Assembly: GCF_023278185.1 (NCBI RefSeq)
Contig: NZ_CP066356.1
Coordinates: 8,982,001 to 9,046,000 of the forward strand
Direction: 5' to 3'
Source: Bradyrhizobium elkanii USDA 76
Lineage (GTDB): Bacteria > Pseudomonadota > Alphaproteobacteria > Rhizobiales > Xanthobacteraceae
DNA length: 64,000 nucleotides
Below are positions 44,018-52,506 of this stretch, one piece after another. The translations under genes and the position numbers were made by a program. Position 1 is the first letter of the stretch; the number at the start of each line of letters is the position of its first letter. The notes beneath the pieces are model-generated. The model had not been told where the DNA came from. It saw only the letters and a list, made by a program, of their open reading frames with translations, and made no database searches.

Positions 44018-45697
44018 ATGACCGAACCGCGTGATCGCTCCGACAGTATCACTGCACCGTTGCGGCATTCAATCTTCCGGCGAATCTGGCTCGCGAGCCT
44101 GCTCTCCAATCTCGGCATCCTGATCCAGGGCGTCGGCGCCGCCTGGGCGATGACGCAGATGACCGCGGAGGCCGACAAGGTCGCGCTGGTGCAGACCGCC
44201 TTGATGCTGCCGGTGATGCTGATCTCGATGCCGGCCGGGGCCATCGCCGACATGCACGACCGCCGCATCGTCGCGCTGGTGTCGCTGGCGATCGCGCTGA
44301 CCGGCGCCACCATCCTGACCGTGCTGGCCTGGCTCAATCTGGTAACGCCGAACATCCTGCTCGCGCTGTGCTTCGTCGTCGGCAGCGGCATGGCGCTGTT
44401 CGGCCCGGCCTGGCAATCCTCGGTCAGCGAGCAGGTGCCGCCGGAGACGCTGCCCGCCGCGGTCGCGCTCAACGGCATCAGCTACAACATCGCACGCAGC
44501 TTCGGTCCGGCGATCGGCGGCATCGTGGTGGCGTCCGCGGGCGCCGTGGCGGCCTTCGCCGCCAATGCCGTGCTGTATCTGCCGCTGCTCGTCGTGCTGT
44601 TCCTGTGGAATCGCGTCAGCGAGCCGTCGCGGCTGCCGCGCGAGCGGCTGAACCGCGCCATCGTCTCCGGCGTGCGCTACATCACCAATTCGCCGTCGAT
44701 CAAGATCGTGCTGACCCGCACCATGGTGACCGGCATCATCGGCGGCTCGGTCTCGGCGCTGATGCCGCTGGTGGCGCGCGACCTCCTGCATGGCGGCGCG
44801 CAGACCTACGGCATCATGCTCGGCGCCTTCGGCATGGGCGCGGTGATCGGCGCGCTCAATATCAGCGAGATCCGCAGCCGGCTCAGCGGCGAAGCCGCGA
44901 TACGCGTCTGTGCGTTGACGATGGGCGCGGCGATCGCCGCGGTTGCCGTGAGCAAGCAGCCGGTGATCACCGCCGCCGCGCTGGTCGTTGCCGGAGCGGT
45001 GTGGATGCTGGCGATCGCGCTGTTCAACATCGGCGTGCAGCTCTCCGCGCCGCGCTGGGTCGCGGGCCGGTCGCTTGCGGCCTTCCAGGCCGCGATCGCC
45101 GGCGGCATCGCGATCGGCAGCTGGTGCTGGGGCCGCATCACGGACGCGGGCGGCGTCGAGATGGCGCTGCTGATCTCCGCCGGTCTGATGCTGCTGTCGC
45201 CGCTGCTCGGCATCTGGCTCAGGATGCCGCCGATCGGCGCGCGCAACGAGGACGCGACGGATGCGCTGGCCGATCCCGAGGTGCGGCTGCAACTGAGCGG
45301 GCGCAGCGGGCCGCTGGTGGTCGAGATCGAATACCGGGTGGCGCAGGACAATGCCCGCGCCTTCCACAATGTGATGCAGGACGTGCAGCTCAGCCGCCAG
45401 CGCAACGGCGCCTATGGCTGGTCGATCGCGCGCGACATCGCCGATCCCGAGTTATGGACCGAGCGCTATCATTGCCCGACCTGGCTCGATTTCCTGCGCC
45501 AGCGCAACCGCGCCACGCAGATCGAGCGCGAACTGCATCAGAAGGCCGCCGACTTCCATATCGGCGCCGAGCCGATCCGCGTGCGCCGGATGCTGGAGCG
45601 TCCGTTCGGATCGGTGCGCTGGAAGGACGAGACCCCCGACCGCGCCGCCAAGGAGGTGATCCCGGTGGTCGCGACCGCAGCGGGGAGCAGTACGTAG
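44018..45697 (+). CDS. MFS transporter (EntS-like) with C-terminal soluble domain
   Basis: The 559-residue protein has 12 membrane helices in residues about 20-410, with the MFS motif GAIADMHDRRIVALVS after helix 2 and FGPAWQSSVSEQVP in the loop. A soluble C-terminal domain of about 140 residues (VVEIEYRVAQDNARAFHNVM) follows, as in many rhizobial MFS_3 proteins. It probably exports a small molecule by proton antiport; the substrate is unknown. It starts with ATG 44018 after GGAACTGGAT. Confidence 0.88.
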   Translation: MTEPRDRSDSITAPLRHSIFRRIWLASLLSNLGILIQGVGAAWAMTQMTAEADKVALVQTALMLPVMLISMPAGAIADMHDRRIVALVSLAIALTGATILTVLAWLNLVTPNILLALCFVVGSGMALFGPAWQSSVSEQVPPETLPAAVALNGISYNIARSFGPAIGGIVVASAGAVAAFAANAVLYLPLLVVLFLWNRVSEPSRLPRERLNRAIVSGVRYITNSPSIKIVLTRTMVTGIIGGSVSALMPLVARDLLHGGAQTYGIMLGAFGMGAVIGALNISEIRSRLSGEAAIRVCALTMGAAIAAVAVSKQPVITAAALVVAGAVWMLAIALFNIGVQLSAPRWVAGRSLAAFQAAIAGGIAIGSWCWGRITDAGGVEMALLISAGLMLLSPLLGIWLRMPPIGARNEDATDALADPEVRLQLSGRSGPLVVEIEYRVAQDNARAFHNVMQDVQLSRQRNGAYGWSIARDIADPELWTERYHCPTWLDFLRQRNRATQIERELHQKAADFHIGAEPIRVRRMLERPFGSVRWKDETPDRAAKEVIPVVATAAGSST

Positions 45698-45780
45698 ACG
45701 CTGGTATCATTCCCCGATGCGCAGTCGCGCATCTGAGGTTCGATGCTTTCGCATCGCCCCGGAATGCCGATGGCCAGAAA

Positions 45781-45996
45781 TCACTGCCCGTGATCGGCGA
45801 GCGTCTGCTGGCAGGCCTTGCTGAGGCGGCTGCGATGCTCTTTCAGGCACGCCAGCACCACCTGATCGCCCTCGCTCAGATGGGCGCGGCAGAACCGCGA
45901 GGCATCGCGCGAGCAGGCATCGCGCCCCTGCTGCTGCGCCGAGGCGGCCGACGTCAACAAGACCAGCGGAACGACGGCAAACAGAAATCGGGTCAT
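45781..45996 (-). CDS. Small secreted cysteine-rich protein
   Basis: The 71-residue protein has a signal peptide (MTRFLFAVVPLVLLTSAASA), leaving a mature part of about 50 residues with four cysteines in the order CSRDASRFC...ACLKEH...ACQQTL. This is the pattern of cysteine-rich repeat proteins found in rhizobia and resembles one GLG1-type repeat. It probably folds with two disulfides in the periplasm. The function is unknown. Confidence 0.75.
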   Translation of the reverse strand: MTRFLFAVVPLVLLTSAASAQQQGRDACSRDASRFCRAHLSEGDQVVLACLKEHRSRLSKACQQTLADHGQ

Positions 45997-46208
45997 CTCT
46001 CAAAGCCTCTAACCAATACGACGCCGGTTCTATAGCGTTTCCTTGCCGCGAAGAAGCTTGAAACCGACTGTGACGGTCATCACGCATGGGTAAGGTCCGC
46101 TTTTTCTTGTCCTTCCGGCGCCTTGTTGGGATCGCGTTAAGACCTTGTTGGCATTAATCGCTCGTTACGGCTGTGGCGTATCCTTAAGTTCCGAGAGAGT
46201 GTGTAGCG

Positions 46209-47267
46209 ATGCGTAGTGCGTTGGGCCTGATGCTGGCCAGTGTTGTAACGGCGATGGTGATCGCCGGCGTGTGGTTCTGGACCTCCTCGCCGCGTGCCGA
46301 CGCGGCTCCTCCGCAAACCACTGCTGCGGCCAAGGCCGATCCGCTTTCTGCGGCGGCAAAACAGGCCGCCAGGGACGATGTCGAGACGACCGCCGCGCTG
46401 TCGAAGCGCGCCGATGCCACCCAGGCCACGGCGCCGGCCGCCGCTCCTGCTCCGGCGCCGGCACCGGCCCCCGTCGCGGCCGCGCCCAAATGCGCCAACC
46501 CCGATGCGCTCGGCATCAGCCGCACCGTCGTGGTCGACACCAATGGCGGCCCGGGCTTCGGTTTCCTGCAGTACAAGCAGTATGACTTCCTGACCGACAA
46601 GGAGGTCGTGCTGACCTTCGACGACGGTCCGTGGCCGACCACGCCGGCCGTGCTCAAGGCGCTGGCCGACGAGTGCACCAAGGCGGTGTTCTTCCCGATC
46701 GGCCTGCACACAACCTATCACCCGGACATCCTGCGCCAGGTTGCCGCCGCCGGCCACACCATCGGCGCCCATACCTGGTCGCATGCGCATCTCGCCAGCA
46801 AGAAGCTGACCGAGCAGCAGGCCAAGGACGAGATCGAGAAGGGTTTTAGCGCGGTAAAGCTGGCGCTGGGCGCCAACCCGGCCCCGTTCTTCCGCTTCCC
46901 GGCGCTGGCGCACACCCCTGCGACGACCGCCTATCTCGGCACCCGCAACATCGCGATGTTCTCGGTCGACGTCGACTCCAACGACTTCAAGTCCAAGAGC
47001 GCCGACGAGGTGATCAACAACGTGATGACCAAGCTCGACAAGGAGCACAAGGGCATCATCCTGATGCACGACCTGCAGAAGCACACCGCGCAGGCGCTGC
47101 CGACGCTGCTGCGCAAGCTCAAGGCCGGCGGCTACAAGGTGGTCTGGATGAAGGCCAAGACCCAGCTCGAGACGCTGCCCGAATACGACGCGATGATGGT
47201 GAAGACCGAGAAGCCGATCGCAACGGGCCGGCCGATCGGCAACGTCGTGCAGACGGTCGCCGAGTAA
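46209..47267 (+). CDS. Polysaccharide deacetylase (NodB-homology) protein
   Basis: The 352-residue protein is anchored or exported by an N-terminal hydrophobic segment (residues 5-25). A low-complexity Ala/Pro linker (about residues 75-95) and a NodB-type domain from about 135 follow. Visible catalytic motifs are VLTFDDGPWPTTP (catalytic and metal Asp), GAHTWSHAHL (metal His pair), FFRFPALAHTP and IILMHDLQKHT. It removes acetyl groups from a cell-surface polysaccharide or peptidoglycan. A strong terminator follows. Confidence 0.9.
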   Translation: MRSALGLMLASVVTAMVIAGVWFWTSSPRADAAPPQTTAAAKADPLSAAAKQAARDDVETTAALSKRADATQATAPAAAPAPAPAPAPVAAAPKCANPDALGISRTVVVDTNGGPGFGFLQYKQYDFLTDKEVVLTFDDGPWPTTPAVLKALADECTKAVFFPIGLHTTYHPDILRQVAAAGHTIGAHTWSHAHLASKKLTEQQAKDEIEKGFSAVKLALGANPAPFFRFPALAHTPATTAYLGTRNIAMFSVDVDSNDFKSKSADEVINNVMTKLDKEHKGIILMHDLQKHTAQALPTLLRKLKAGGYKVVWMKAKTQLETLPEYDAMMVKTEKPIATGRPIGNVVQTVAE

Positions 47268-47687
47268 CGCAGCGAACGCACCCTCAGCGCAAAGCGCCCC
47301 TGGATCGGATCCAGGGGCGCTTTCGCTTTCTGAGCCACCTTGTGCTGGTCCGACACGGCCGGATGAACGCCTGTGCCCCTTCGAGGGTGGCACCATCGCG
47401 CCCGGTGGCTGCGGCCCCACCAAAATATCGAAAACAACCCCATGCAAAGGAGCCGGCGGGTGCCGGCGGGTTGGCGTAGTCCAGTCGGATTGTTGGAACC
47501 TGGTCCTATCGGTGGGCCTGTATCGCTGTAGTTTTTGCGCCTTGAGATAGGGTCTCGGCGCAACGCCGCGCCCGAACACGCCGGCATCCACAGCACCAGC
47601 TTGTGTGCCGCACCTCCGACGATGATCCGGGAATAGATTCGTCGGTTTGGCCCTCTCTTGCACGATGCCCGAACCTTGGAGAGCTCT
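47268..47687. other. Intergenic region with terminator, otherwise no gene seen
   Basis: These 420 bases contain the strong terminator at 47291-47323. After it comes repeat-like sequence (CCACCAAAATATCGAAAACA region near 47417) of a type common in this genus. The ribosome binding site of the next gene (GGAGAGCTCT) closes the stretch. No credible coding frame was found. Confidence 0.6.
47291..47323 (+). terminator. Strong hairpin terminator after the deacetylase gene
   Basis: AAAGCGCCCCTGGATC is directly followed by G and GATCCAGGGGCGCTTT, a 16-base perfect inverted repeat (about 14 pairs plus a small loop). The A-rich and T-rich ends suggest it can work in both directions. Confidence 0.9.
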
Positions 47688-48755
47688 GTGAGTGCATTCG
47701 GACAAGGTCGCGCAGGGTCGGGCGACAATGGCTTGGCGAATGCGGTCGCCGAAAAGCTCCGTTCGATGATCCCGGCAGCCGGCGCGATGGCTTATCCGTT
47801 CCTGCTCGATGCGTTTCATCTCGCGGTCTCTCCCGCGGCTGGTCCGATGTCGTTTGGGCGACTGGTCCTGGCGGCGCTTTGCCTGTTGGCCGCCACCGCC
47901 GCGCCGTTGCCGGGTCTTGCCTGCGCGTACTGGATGACCAAGGCCGAGCCTTCGTCGTTCGAGTTGCGCGCCCGCCGCCTCGCCTATCTCAGCATCGCTG
48001 CGCCGCCCTTGTTCGTGCTGACCGGCGTCGGTCTCGGATTGCTGCACATCCCGGTCAGCGACGAGCTGGTCTGGGTCGCGGGCTGGGCGGCCGCGTGGCT
48101 CTATGTGCTGCTCGGCGGCGAGCAAGAGCGCCCGGCAGGATCAGCCGCGATTGCGCCATCCATCGCGAAATGGCGCGTGACGCATGGCATCGCCGCAGCG
48201 GTCATCCTGCTCTACGTCGTGTTTCATCTCACCAATCATCTGCTGGGCCTACTCGGACCCGACGTCCATGCCGCCGTGATGAAGATGGGGCGCACGGTCT
48301 ATCGATCGTCCCTCGTCGAACCCATCCTCGTCGGCCTGATGCTGTTCCAGGTCGCCGTCGGGGTGCGGCTCGCCTGGCGCTGGAGCTCGCAGCCTGCGGA
48401 TGCCTACCGCGTGTTTCAGATCGGCTCCGGCGTCTACCTCGCGGCATTCATCGTCACCCATCTGAATTCCGCGTTGGTCTCGGCGCGGGCCGTGCACCAC
48501 ATCGACACCAATTGGGCCTGGGCGTCCGGCGCACAGACCGGCCTGATCCACGACGCCTGGAGCATTCGCCTGGTGCCGCACTACGCGCTCGGCGTCTTCT
48601 TCGTGCTCGCGCATCTCACCTCAGGATTGCGCGGCGTCCTGATCGCGCATGACGTCGCCACAACGGCCGCCAACCGGATCTGGGCAGCCGGGCTCGCGAT
48701 GGGCGGACTGGTCGCGATCGCGATCATGAGTGGACTATCCGGAGCACGGATCTAG
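47688..48755 (+). CDS. Polytopic membrane protein with conserved histidines, unknown function
   Basis: The 355-residue protein has about eight membrane helices. Histidines are clustered in helix-like segments: VVFHLTNHLLG (near residue 185), AFIVTHLNSA, HHIDTNWAW and RLVPHYALGVFFVLAHL. This recalls di-heme cytochrome b-type subunits of the succinate dehydrogenase / fumarate reductase group, but no cytochrome motif is certain and no catalytic partner lies nearby. The start at GTG 47688 is supported by GGAG five bases upstream. Confidence 0.65.
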   Translation: MSAFGQGRAGSGDNGLANAVAEKLRSMIPAAGAMAYPFLLDAFHLAVSPAAGPMSFGRLVLAALCLLAATAAPLPGLACAYWMTKAEPSSFELRARRLAYLSIAAPPLFVLTGVGLGLLHIPVSDELVWVAGWAAAWLYVLLGGEQERPAGSAAIAPSIAKWRVTHGIAAAVILLYVVFHLTNHLLGLLGPDVHAAVMKMGRTVYRSSLVEPILVGLMLFQVAVGVRLAWRWSSQPADAYRVFQIGSGVYLAAFIVTHLNSALVSARAVHHIDTNWAWASGAQTGLIHDAWSIRLVPHYALGVFFVLAHLTSGLRGVLIAHDVATTAANRIWAAGLAMGGLVAIAIMSGLSGARI

Positions 48756-49099
48756 GCAGGCAATGCGCAACCGCCGTGCTGCTGGTGAGGACGGGTCGAC
48801 ACCACTGTCTCTAGCCTAGGCAAATTTGCCCACCCGGAAGTCCTTCGCAGATTTGCGCACCCTCTCGCAGGCTCCGCCAATTGGCGGAGCCTCTTGAAGT
48901 CTTGCCTATTTCGGTCAATAGGTATTATTTCCGATAATAGGATTATACTCTCAGTTTTTGACGGAGAGAGTACTAGCGCGCGCGTAGCAATACGCGTGCC
49001 AATCCGAGGCGACTCCATTAATGATTCGATAACCATAAGTCTGGAGTCCGTTAACCATATGAGACTTGTTCGTGACGCGAGAATCACCTACAAGGCACC
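48756..49099. other. AT-richer intergenic region, left edge of an orphan-gene islet
   Basis: These 344 bases become clearly AT-richer from about 48900 (TATTATTTCCGATAATAGGA). The section TATTATTTCCGATAATA contains an inverted repeat (TATTAT...ATAATA). No coding frame or tRNA fragment was seen. The promoter of the next gene is likely near 49050. Confidence 0.5.
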
Positions 49100-49528
49100 A
49101 TGAGCGACGTCCGCCAACTTCTGGAGACCCGTAGGGCGGCCATTGAGGCTGCGCTTGCACCGTTGTCGGAGGAATACGCACAGCAACGAGCTAAGCTGGT
49201 GGAGATAGACCTACAAATCCGTAAGCTTCAGAGCGAGCGCGAAGAGATCGACGAATTCCTGAGACGATCGCAGCCGAGCCAACCGCGCATCACGATCATG
49301 GAAGCGATCCTGGCGACTCTCGATCACAAGCCGAACGGGCTCACTGCGCAGGAGATCTTGTTGGAGTTGAACGAAAAGTATTTCAACGGACGCCTCGTAC
49401 GGACATCTCTGTCCCCGCAGCTATCGCGGCTAAAGGATCGTGACGGGAAAATCGACCTTAAGGGAGACCGCTGGTTCAAGCTTCCGTCGCAACCCAACCT
49501 CTTCGGTACGCTCAAGGGGCGGCTGTGA
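49100..49528 (+). CDS. Orphan protein: coiled coil plus winged-helix-like domain
   Basis: The 142-residue protein has an N-terminal amphipathic coiled coil (residues about 5-58, rich in Glu, Gln, Arg and Leu). A winged-helix-like part follows (ITIMEAILATLDHKPNGLTAQEILLELNEKYFNGRLVRTSLSPQLSRLKDRDGKI in consecutive helices, then a wing with RWFKLP). The layout suggests a dimeric DNA-binding protein or regulator. I do not recognise a named family. It lies in the AT-richer islet upstream of tRNA-Thr and is followed by a hairpin. Confidence 0.6.
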   Translation: MSDVRQLLETRRAAIEAALAPLSEEYAQQRAKLVEIDLQIRKLQSEREEIDEFLRRSQPSQPRITIMEAILATLDHKPNGLTAQEILLELNEKYFNGRLVRTSLSPQLSRLKDRDGKIDLKGDRWFKLPSQPNLFGTLKGRL

Positions 49529-49536
49529 AACGAATA

Positions 49537-49559
49537 AGGCCCCGGATTTCCCGGGGCCT
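49537..49559 (+). terminator. GC-rich hairpin after the coiled-coil / winged-helix gene
   Basis: AGGCCCCGG-ATTTC-CCGGGGCCT forms nine pairs nine bases after the stop codon. No T-run follows, so it may be a rho-independent terminator of the poor-tail type or an RNA-stabilising hairpin. Confidence 0.7.
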
Positions 49560-49620
49560 CGCTCGGAGTGAGCGACACACCGATGAGTGCTTCGTTCATC
49601 GGGGAAAGGGGAAGAACCCC

Positions 49621-49764
49621 ATGTGCTTCTACGTAACGAGTTTCGGCGGAGACAACATCAGGAACCGCTTCTGTTGTTGTCCCGGCTTCGGAGTTGCCGC
49701 TCCGTCGCCGTATCCGAAACTCATATTAGCAGAACGGGGCGCGGAAGCGCCCTTTCCGCTTTAA
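49621..49764 (+). CDS. Possible tiny cysteine-containing protein
   Basis: A 47-codon frame (MCFYVTSFGGDN... with CCCPGFG near the middle) starts after GGGGAAGAACCCC. It is short, ends in a terminator-like hairpin and has no recognised relatives. It may be chance. Confidence 0.25.
   Translation: MCFYVTSFGGDNIRNRFCCCPGFGVAAPSPYPKLILAERGAEAPFPL
49737..49755 (+). terminator. Short terminator hairpin
   Basis: GGGCGC-GGAA-GCGCCC followed by TTT. The GNRA-type loop favours stability. Confidence 0.7.
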
Positions 49765-49890
49765 ATATTGTTTCCGATCAGACAGTCAACTGAATCATGC
49801 GGTGAGTCAGCCGCACGATGATCCATAGCTCAGCCACTCCGCCCACGTCGTCGAACGGGCAGCGGCGCTAAAGATTCAAGGTACAGAGCC

Positions 49891-50463
49891 GTGCCGCTTA
49901 CGGATATTCTCTCACGCGCTACGCCGCCGGAAGATGCACGCGCCACCATGGAATTTGAGAAGATGCGCTTCGAGATATCGTGGCGCTACTTCGATTTTCA
50001 CGCGCGGCAACGAACCCAGCTTTTTCACTTCTTTATCATCCTAACGCCCTTCATGTTTGGTGGCTGCTTCTACCTATTCAAGGAACGATTGCTCGTCGGT
50101 TACATCCCCGGTCAGATCGCTTCCTGCGCAGGCATGTTCCTAGCATTGGTCTTCTTCGCTTTGGATCGGCGCAATCGACAAATGATCGACGTTGGGGAAC
50201 GGGCGCTCCGGCTCATTGAAGGGCAACTGTTGTTCACTGACTTCCGGTCGGTAGATGAAGACGGATCCATCTTTAAGGGGTCGCTAACGACCGAAAAGGT
50301 GGAGAGCAGTCGCCGCTGCTTAATCGCACTCCGGCGCCATAGCTTCCTAGTGGGCGCCGTTTACTTCATCGCATTCTTGGCGTTTGGTGCCCTGCTCGCT
50401 TACTTCGTCATCGTGCAAGCTGGCTACGTTACTCTCCCGATCAAACCCATTACATCGCCCTAA
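49891..50463 (+). CDS. Orphan two-helix membrane protein
   Basis: The 190-residue protein has a cytoplasmic N-terminus (WRYFDFHARQRTQLFHF), two closely spaced membrane helices (residues about 48-62 and 70-92), and then LDRRNRQMIDVGERALRLIEGQL. A long soluble helix region and a third hydrophobic segment (residues about 150-178) follow. The arrangement of 2TM followed by LDxRNxxMIxxGExAL recalls small membrane proteins of mobile and defence loci, but no named family is certain. The start is a GTG with a weak ribosome site. It is the last gene before tRNA-Thr. Confidence 0.6.
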   Translation: MPLTDILSRATPPEDARATMEFEKMRFEISWRYFDFHARQRTQLFHFFIILTPFMFGGCFYLFKERLLVGYIPGQIASCAGMFLALVFFALDRRNRQMIDVGERALRLIEGQLLFTDFRSVDEDGSIFKGSLTTEKVESSRRCLIALRRHSFLVGAVYFIAFLAFGALLAYFVIVQAGYVTLPIKPITSP

Positions 50464-50520
50464 CATCGAGCAACCAGACGATGTCGGCGCTCATGTCTTC
50501 GGGCTGGACAGTTTGAAAAG

Positions 50521-50596
50521 TGGTGCCGCAAGAGGGACTCGAACCCCCGACCCCGTCATTACGAATGACGTGCTCTACCAACTGAGCTATTGCGGC
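50521..50596 (-). tRNA. tRNA-Thr, anticodon CGT
   Basis: Read on the minus strand, GCCGCAA pairs with TTGCGGC in the acceptor stem. The D arm is GCTCAGTTGGTAGAGC. The anticodon stem CGTCA/TGACG encloses TTCGTAA, giving anticodon CGT. The T arm is GGGGGTTCGAGTCCCTC and CCA is encoded. Its 3' end faces the AT-richer islet to the left. Confidence 0.97.
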
Positions 50597-50704
50597 GAAC
50601 CGTTCGGCAACGGCCGGATCACGCGGCCACCTGATATCGGGCATGACCCCGATTGGCAAGGACAACGCGGTTATCGAACCATACAGCCGTTACCTAACCG
50701 CGAA

Positions 50705-52486
50705 TTAGCTTCCCAAACGCGACAGAAATCCGCGCCAACCGCCCACCTGGGCCTTGGGCGGGCCGATTTGTTCCGCAAATTCGTCCACCGGGCCGTCCTC
50801 GTCGACCCCGGGGTCGTCAGGGGCCCGGATGATCGGGATCACGGCCGGAATCGGCGCCGGTGCGGCCTTGGGCAGGTCGGTCCGGGACCGGAACAAGGGG
50901 GCCGGCGCCGGGGGCGCCGATTCGGCGGCCGGCGCGGGAGCTGGTTCCGGCGGGGCGGGTTCGGCGGGGGCCGGGGCGGGCTCGGCCTCGATGGCCGCCG
51001 GCAGCGGGACGTTATCCTGCGCCGTCGGCGCGGCCGGCTCCGAGGGCTTGACCTCGACCGGCTTCACCTCGGCCGGCTTGACCTCGACCGGCTCAACCGC
51101 CTTGGCCACTTCCGGCTCGCTGGCGACTTCCATTGGCGGCTCGACCCGCCGCGGCGCCAGCATCGCCTCCTCGAAGGGCGACGGCTCGATGGCATGGCCC
51201 TTGTCGGACGGCAGCGCCGCCACCGGGGTCTGCCACTGGAAGGCGTCGAGCCGGCCGGTGACCGGCGAGACCGGACGCCAGCGGTCCGAGACATAGCCGT
51301 CGGCGGTCCAGACCGGATCGTGCAGCGCGCGCACCGCGCGCAACGTCCAGGCCCGCGCCCGGCCGCTGTCGCCATGCTCGGTGCGCTCGATCTCGGCCAT
51401 CAACAGCGCGACGCGCTGCGTCGGCGCCGCGATAAACGGCTCCAGCGCCGCGCGCGCCCTGGCGAATTCGGCGGCGTCGATCGCGGCGCGCGCGATCGCC
51501 AGCGCGCCCTCGATATGGCCCGGCGTTTTCGCCGCCAGCGTCTCGACCCGCACCAGGCGCTGGCGCGCGGCATCGCCGAGCCGCACATGCGAATAGGCGT
51601 CGGCGAGATCGGGATGCGGCTGCGCCAGCCACGCGGTCTCGACGATGCGCATCGCGCGACGCACCTGATGCGCCTCGCTCTCGAACTTCGCAGCGAGCAC
51701 GGCGGCCGGGATCAGCGTCGGCGCCAGCTTGACCGCCTCCATCGCGCTCGAGCGCGACAGGTCGCGATCGACGGTCTCGAACTCCAGCGCGCGTGCCGTC
51801 AGCAGCACGCCGCGCTGCCGCCGATAGGTCGCCTTTTCGATCAATCCGGCGCTCTGGTTGTTGTCGATGATCGACAGCGCGCCGGCCCAATCGCCCTTGG
51901 CGCAGCAGAAGCCGAGCACCGCATGCGAGGCCCATGACGACGACGGCGACATTTTCAGTGCTTCCTCGGCGATCATCACGGCCGCAACCGGATCGTCGGC
52001 GCGCTGCGCCTCGATGAACAGACCGCGCAATCCAAGCAGCCGCGTGTCCGCGCGCTCGGCCATGGCGCGGAAGGCGCGCTGCGCGCCGTCGCGATCGCCG
52101 TCGAGCTGCGCCGATTGCGCGTGCAGCAGCAGCGCCAGCGGATCGTTTGCGGCGTGGCGCCGCGCCACTTCGGCATGCGCGCGGGCGCCTGCGGAATCGC
52201 CATGCCCGATCGCAAGCAAGCCTTGCGTGATGGCGTGGCGGCCGCGGGCGTGACGCCGCTCGCGCCGGCCACGGCGGAGGTGGCTCGGGATCTTCCAGAG
52301 CCCGCGCAGGATCACGCCGGCGACCATCGCGACGACGACGACGAGGCCGAGCAGATACATCGGCTGCTTGGACGTGAAGCGCAAGCCGCCCCAATTCAAC
52401 ACGAGATCGCCGGGCTGATCGGCCATCCAGGCCGCACCCGCTGCAGCGAGCGCGATCAGCAGCAGGAACAGAATGATCCGGATCAT
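50705..52486 (-). CDS. hemY: HemY-like inner-membrane TPR protein
   Basis: The roughly 593-residue protein has two N-terminal membrane helices (residues about 3-20 and 42-62; the HemY_N region with DLVLNWGGLRF). A series of TPR-like helices follows to about residue 380, then a low-complexity tail rich in Pro, Glu, Lys and Ala. The name comes from its constant linkage to heme genes; it is not protoporphyrinogen oxidase. It probably scaffolds heme-synthesis or envelope complexes. The start ATG 52486 follows AGGTC; it is 20 bases downstream of the Mic60-like gene. Confidence 0.85.
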   Translation of the reverse strand: MIRIILFLLLIALAAAGAAWMADQPGDLVLNWGGLRFTSKQPMYLLGLVVVVAMVAGVILRGLWKIPSHLRRGRRERRHARGRHAITQGLLAIGHGDSAGARAHAEVARRHAANDPLALLLHAQSAQLDGDRDGAQRAFRAMAERADTRLLGLRGLFIEAQRADDPVAAVMIAEEALKMSPSSSWASHAVLGFCCAKGDWAGALSIIDNNQSAGLIEKATYRRQRGVLLTARALEFETVDRDLSRSSAMEAVKLAPTLIPAAVLAAKFESEAHQVRRAMRIVETAWLAQPHPDLADAYSHVRLGDAARQRLVRVETLAAKTPGHIEGALAIARAAIDAAEFARARAALEPFIAAPTQRVALLMAEIERTEHGDSGRARAWTLRAVRALHDPVWTADGYVSDRWRPVSPVTGRLDAFQWQTPVAALPSDKGHAIEPSPFEEAMLAPRRVEPPMEVASEPEVAKAVEPVEVKPAEVKPVEVKPSEPAAPTAQDNVPLPAAIEAEPAPAPAEPAPPEPAPAPAAESAPPAPAPLFRSRTDLPKAAPAPIPAVIPIIRAPDDPGVDEDGPVDEFAEQIGPPKAQVGGWRGFLSRLGS

Positions 52487-52506
52487 CAAAGACCTATTGC
52501 AAAGAC

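Larger units (their letters stand above)
49529..49890. other. Intergenic region of the islet with two hairpins and a tiny frame
   Basis: These 362 bases hold a GC hairpin at 49537-49559, a possible 47-codon frame (49621-49764) and a terminator at 49737-49755. The rest, up to the next gene at 49891, shows nothing recognisable. Confidence 0.5.

Noticed and set aside
44368..46035. A 555-codon plus-strand frame overlapping the MFS gene
   Set aside because: The MFS frame has clear membrane helices and motifs; the alternative frame is Arg-rich with no structure.
46137..48125. A 662-codon minus-strand frame
   Set aside because: It is antisense to the polysaccharide deacetylase and crosses a strong terminator; it is not coding.
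48756..50596. A complete integrative element with attachment sites at tRNA-Thr
   Set aside because: I found no integrase and no duplicate of the tRNA 3' end at the left edge, so only an islet is claimed.
50450..50665. A minus-strand frame across tRNA-Thr
   Set aside because: The protein-like text (AIAQLVEHVIRNDGVGGSSP) is again a tRNA gene read as protein.
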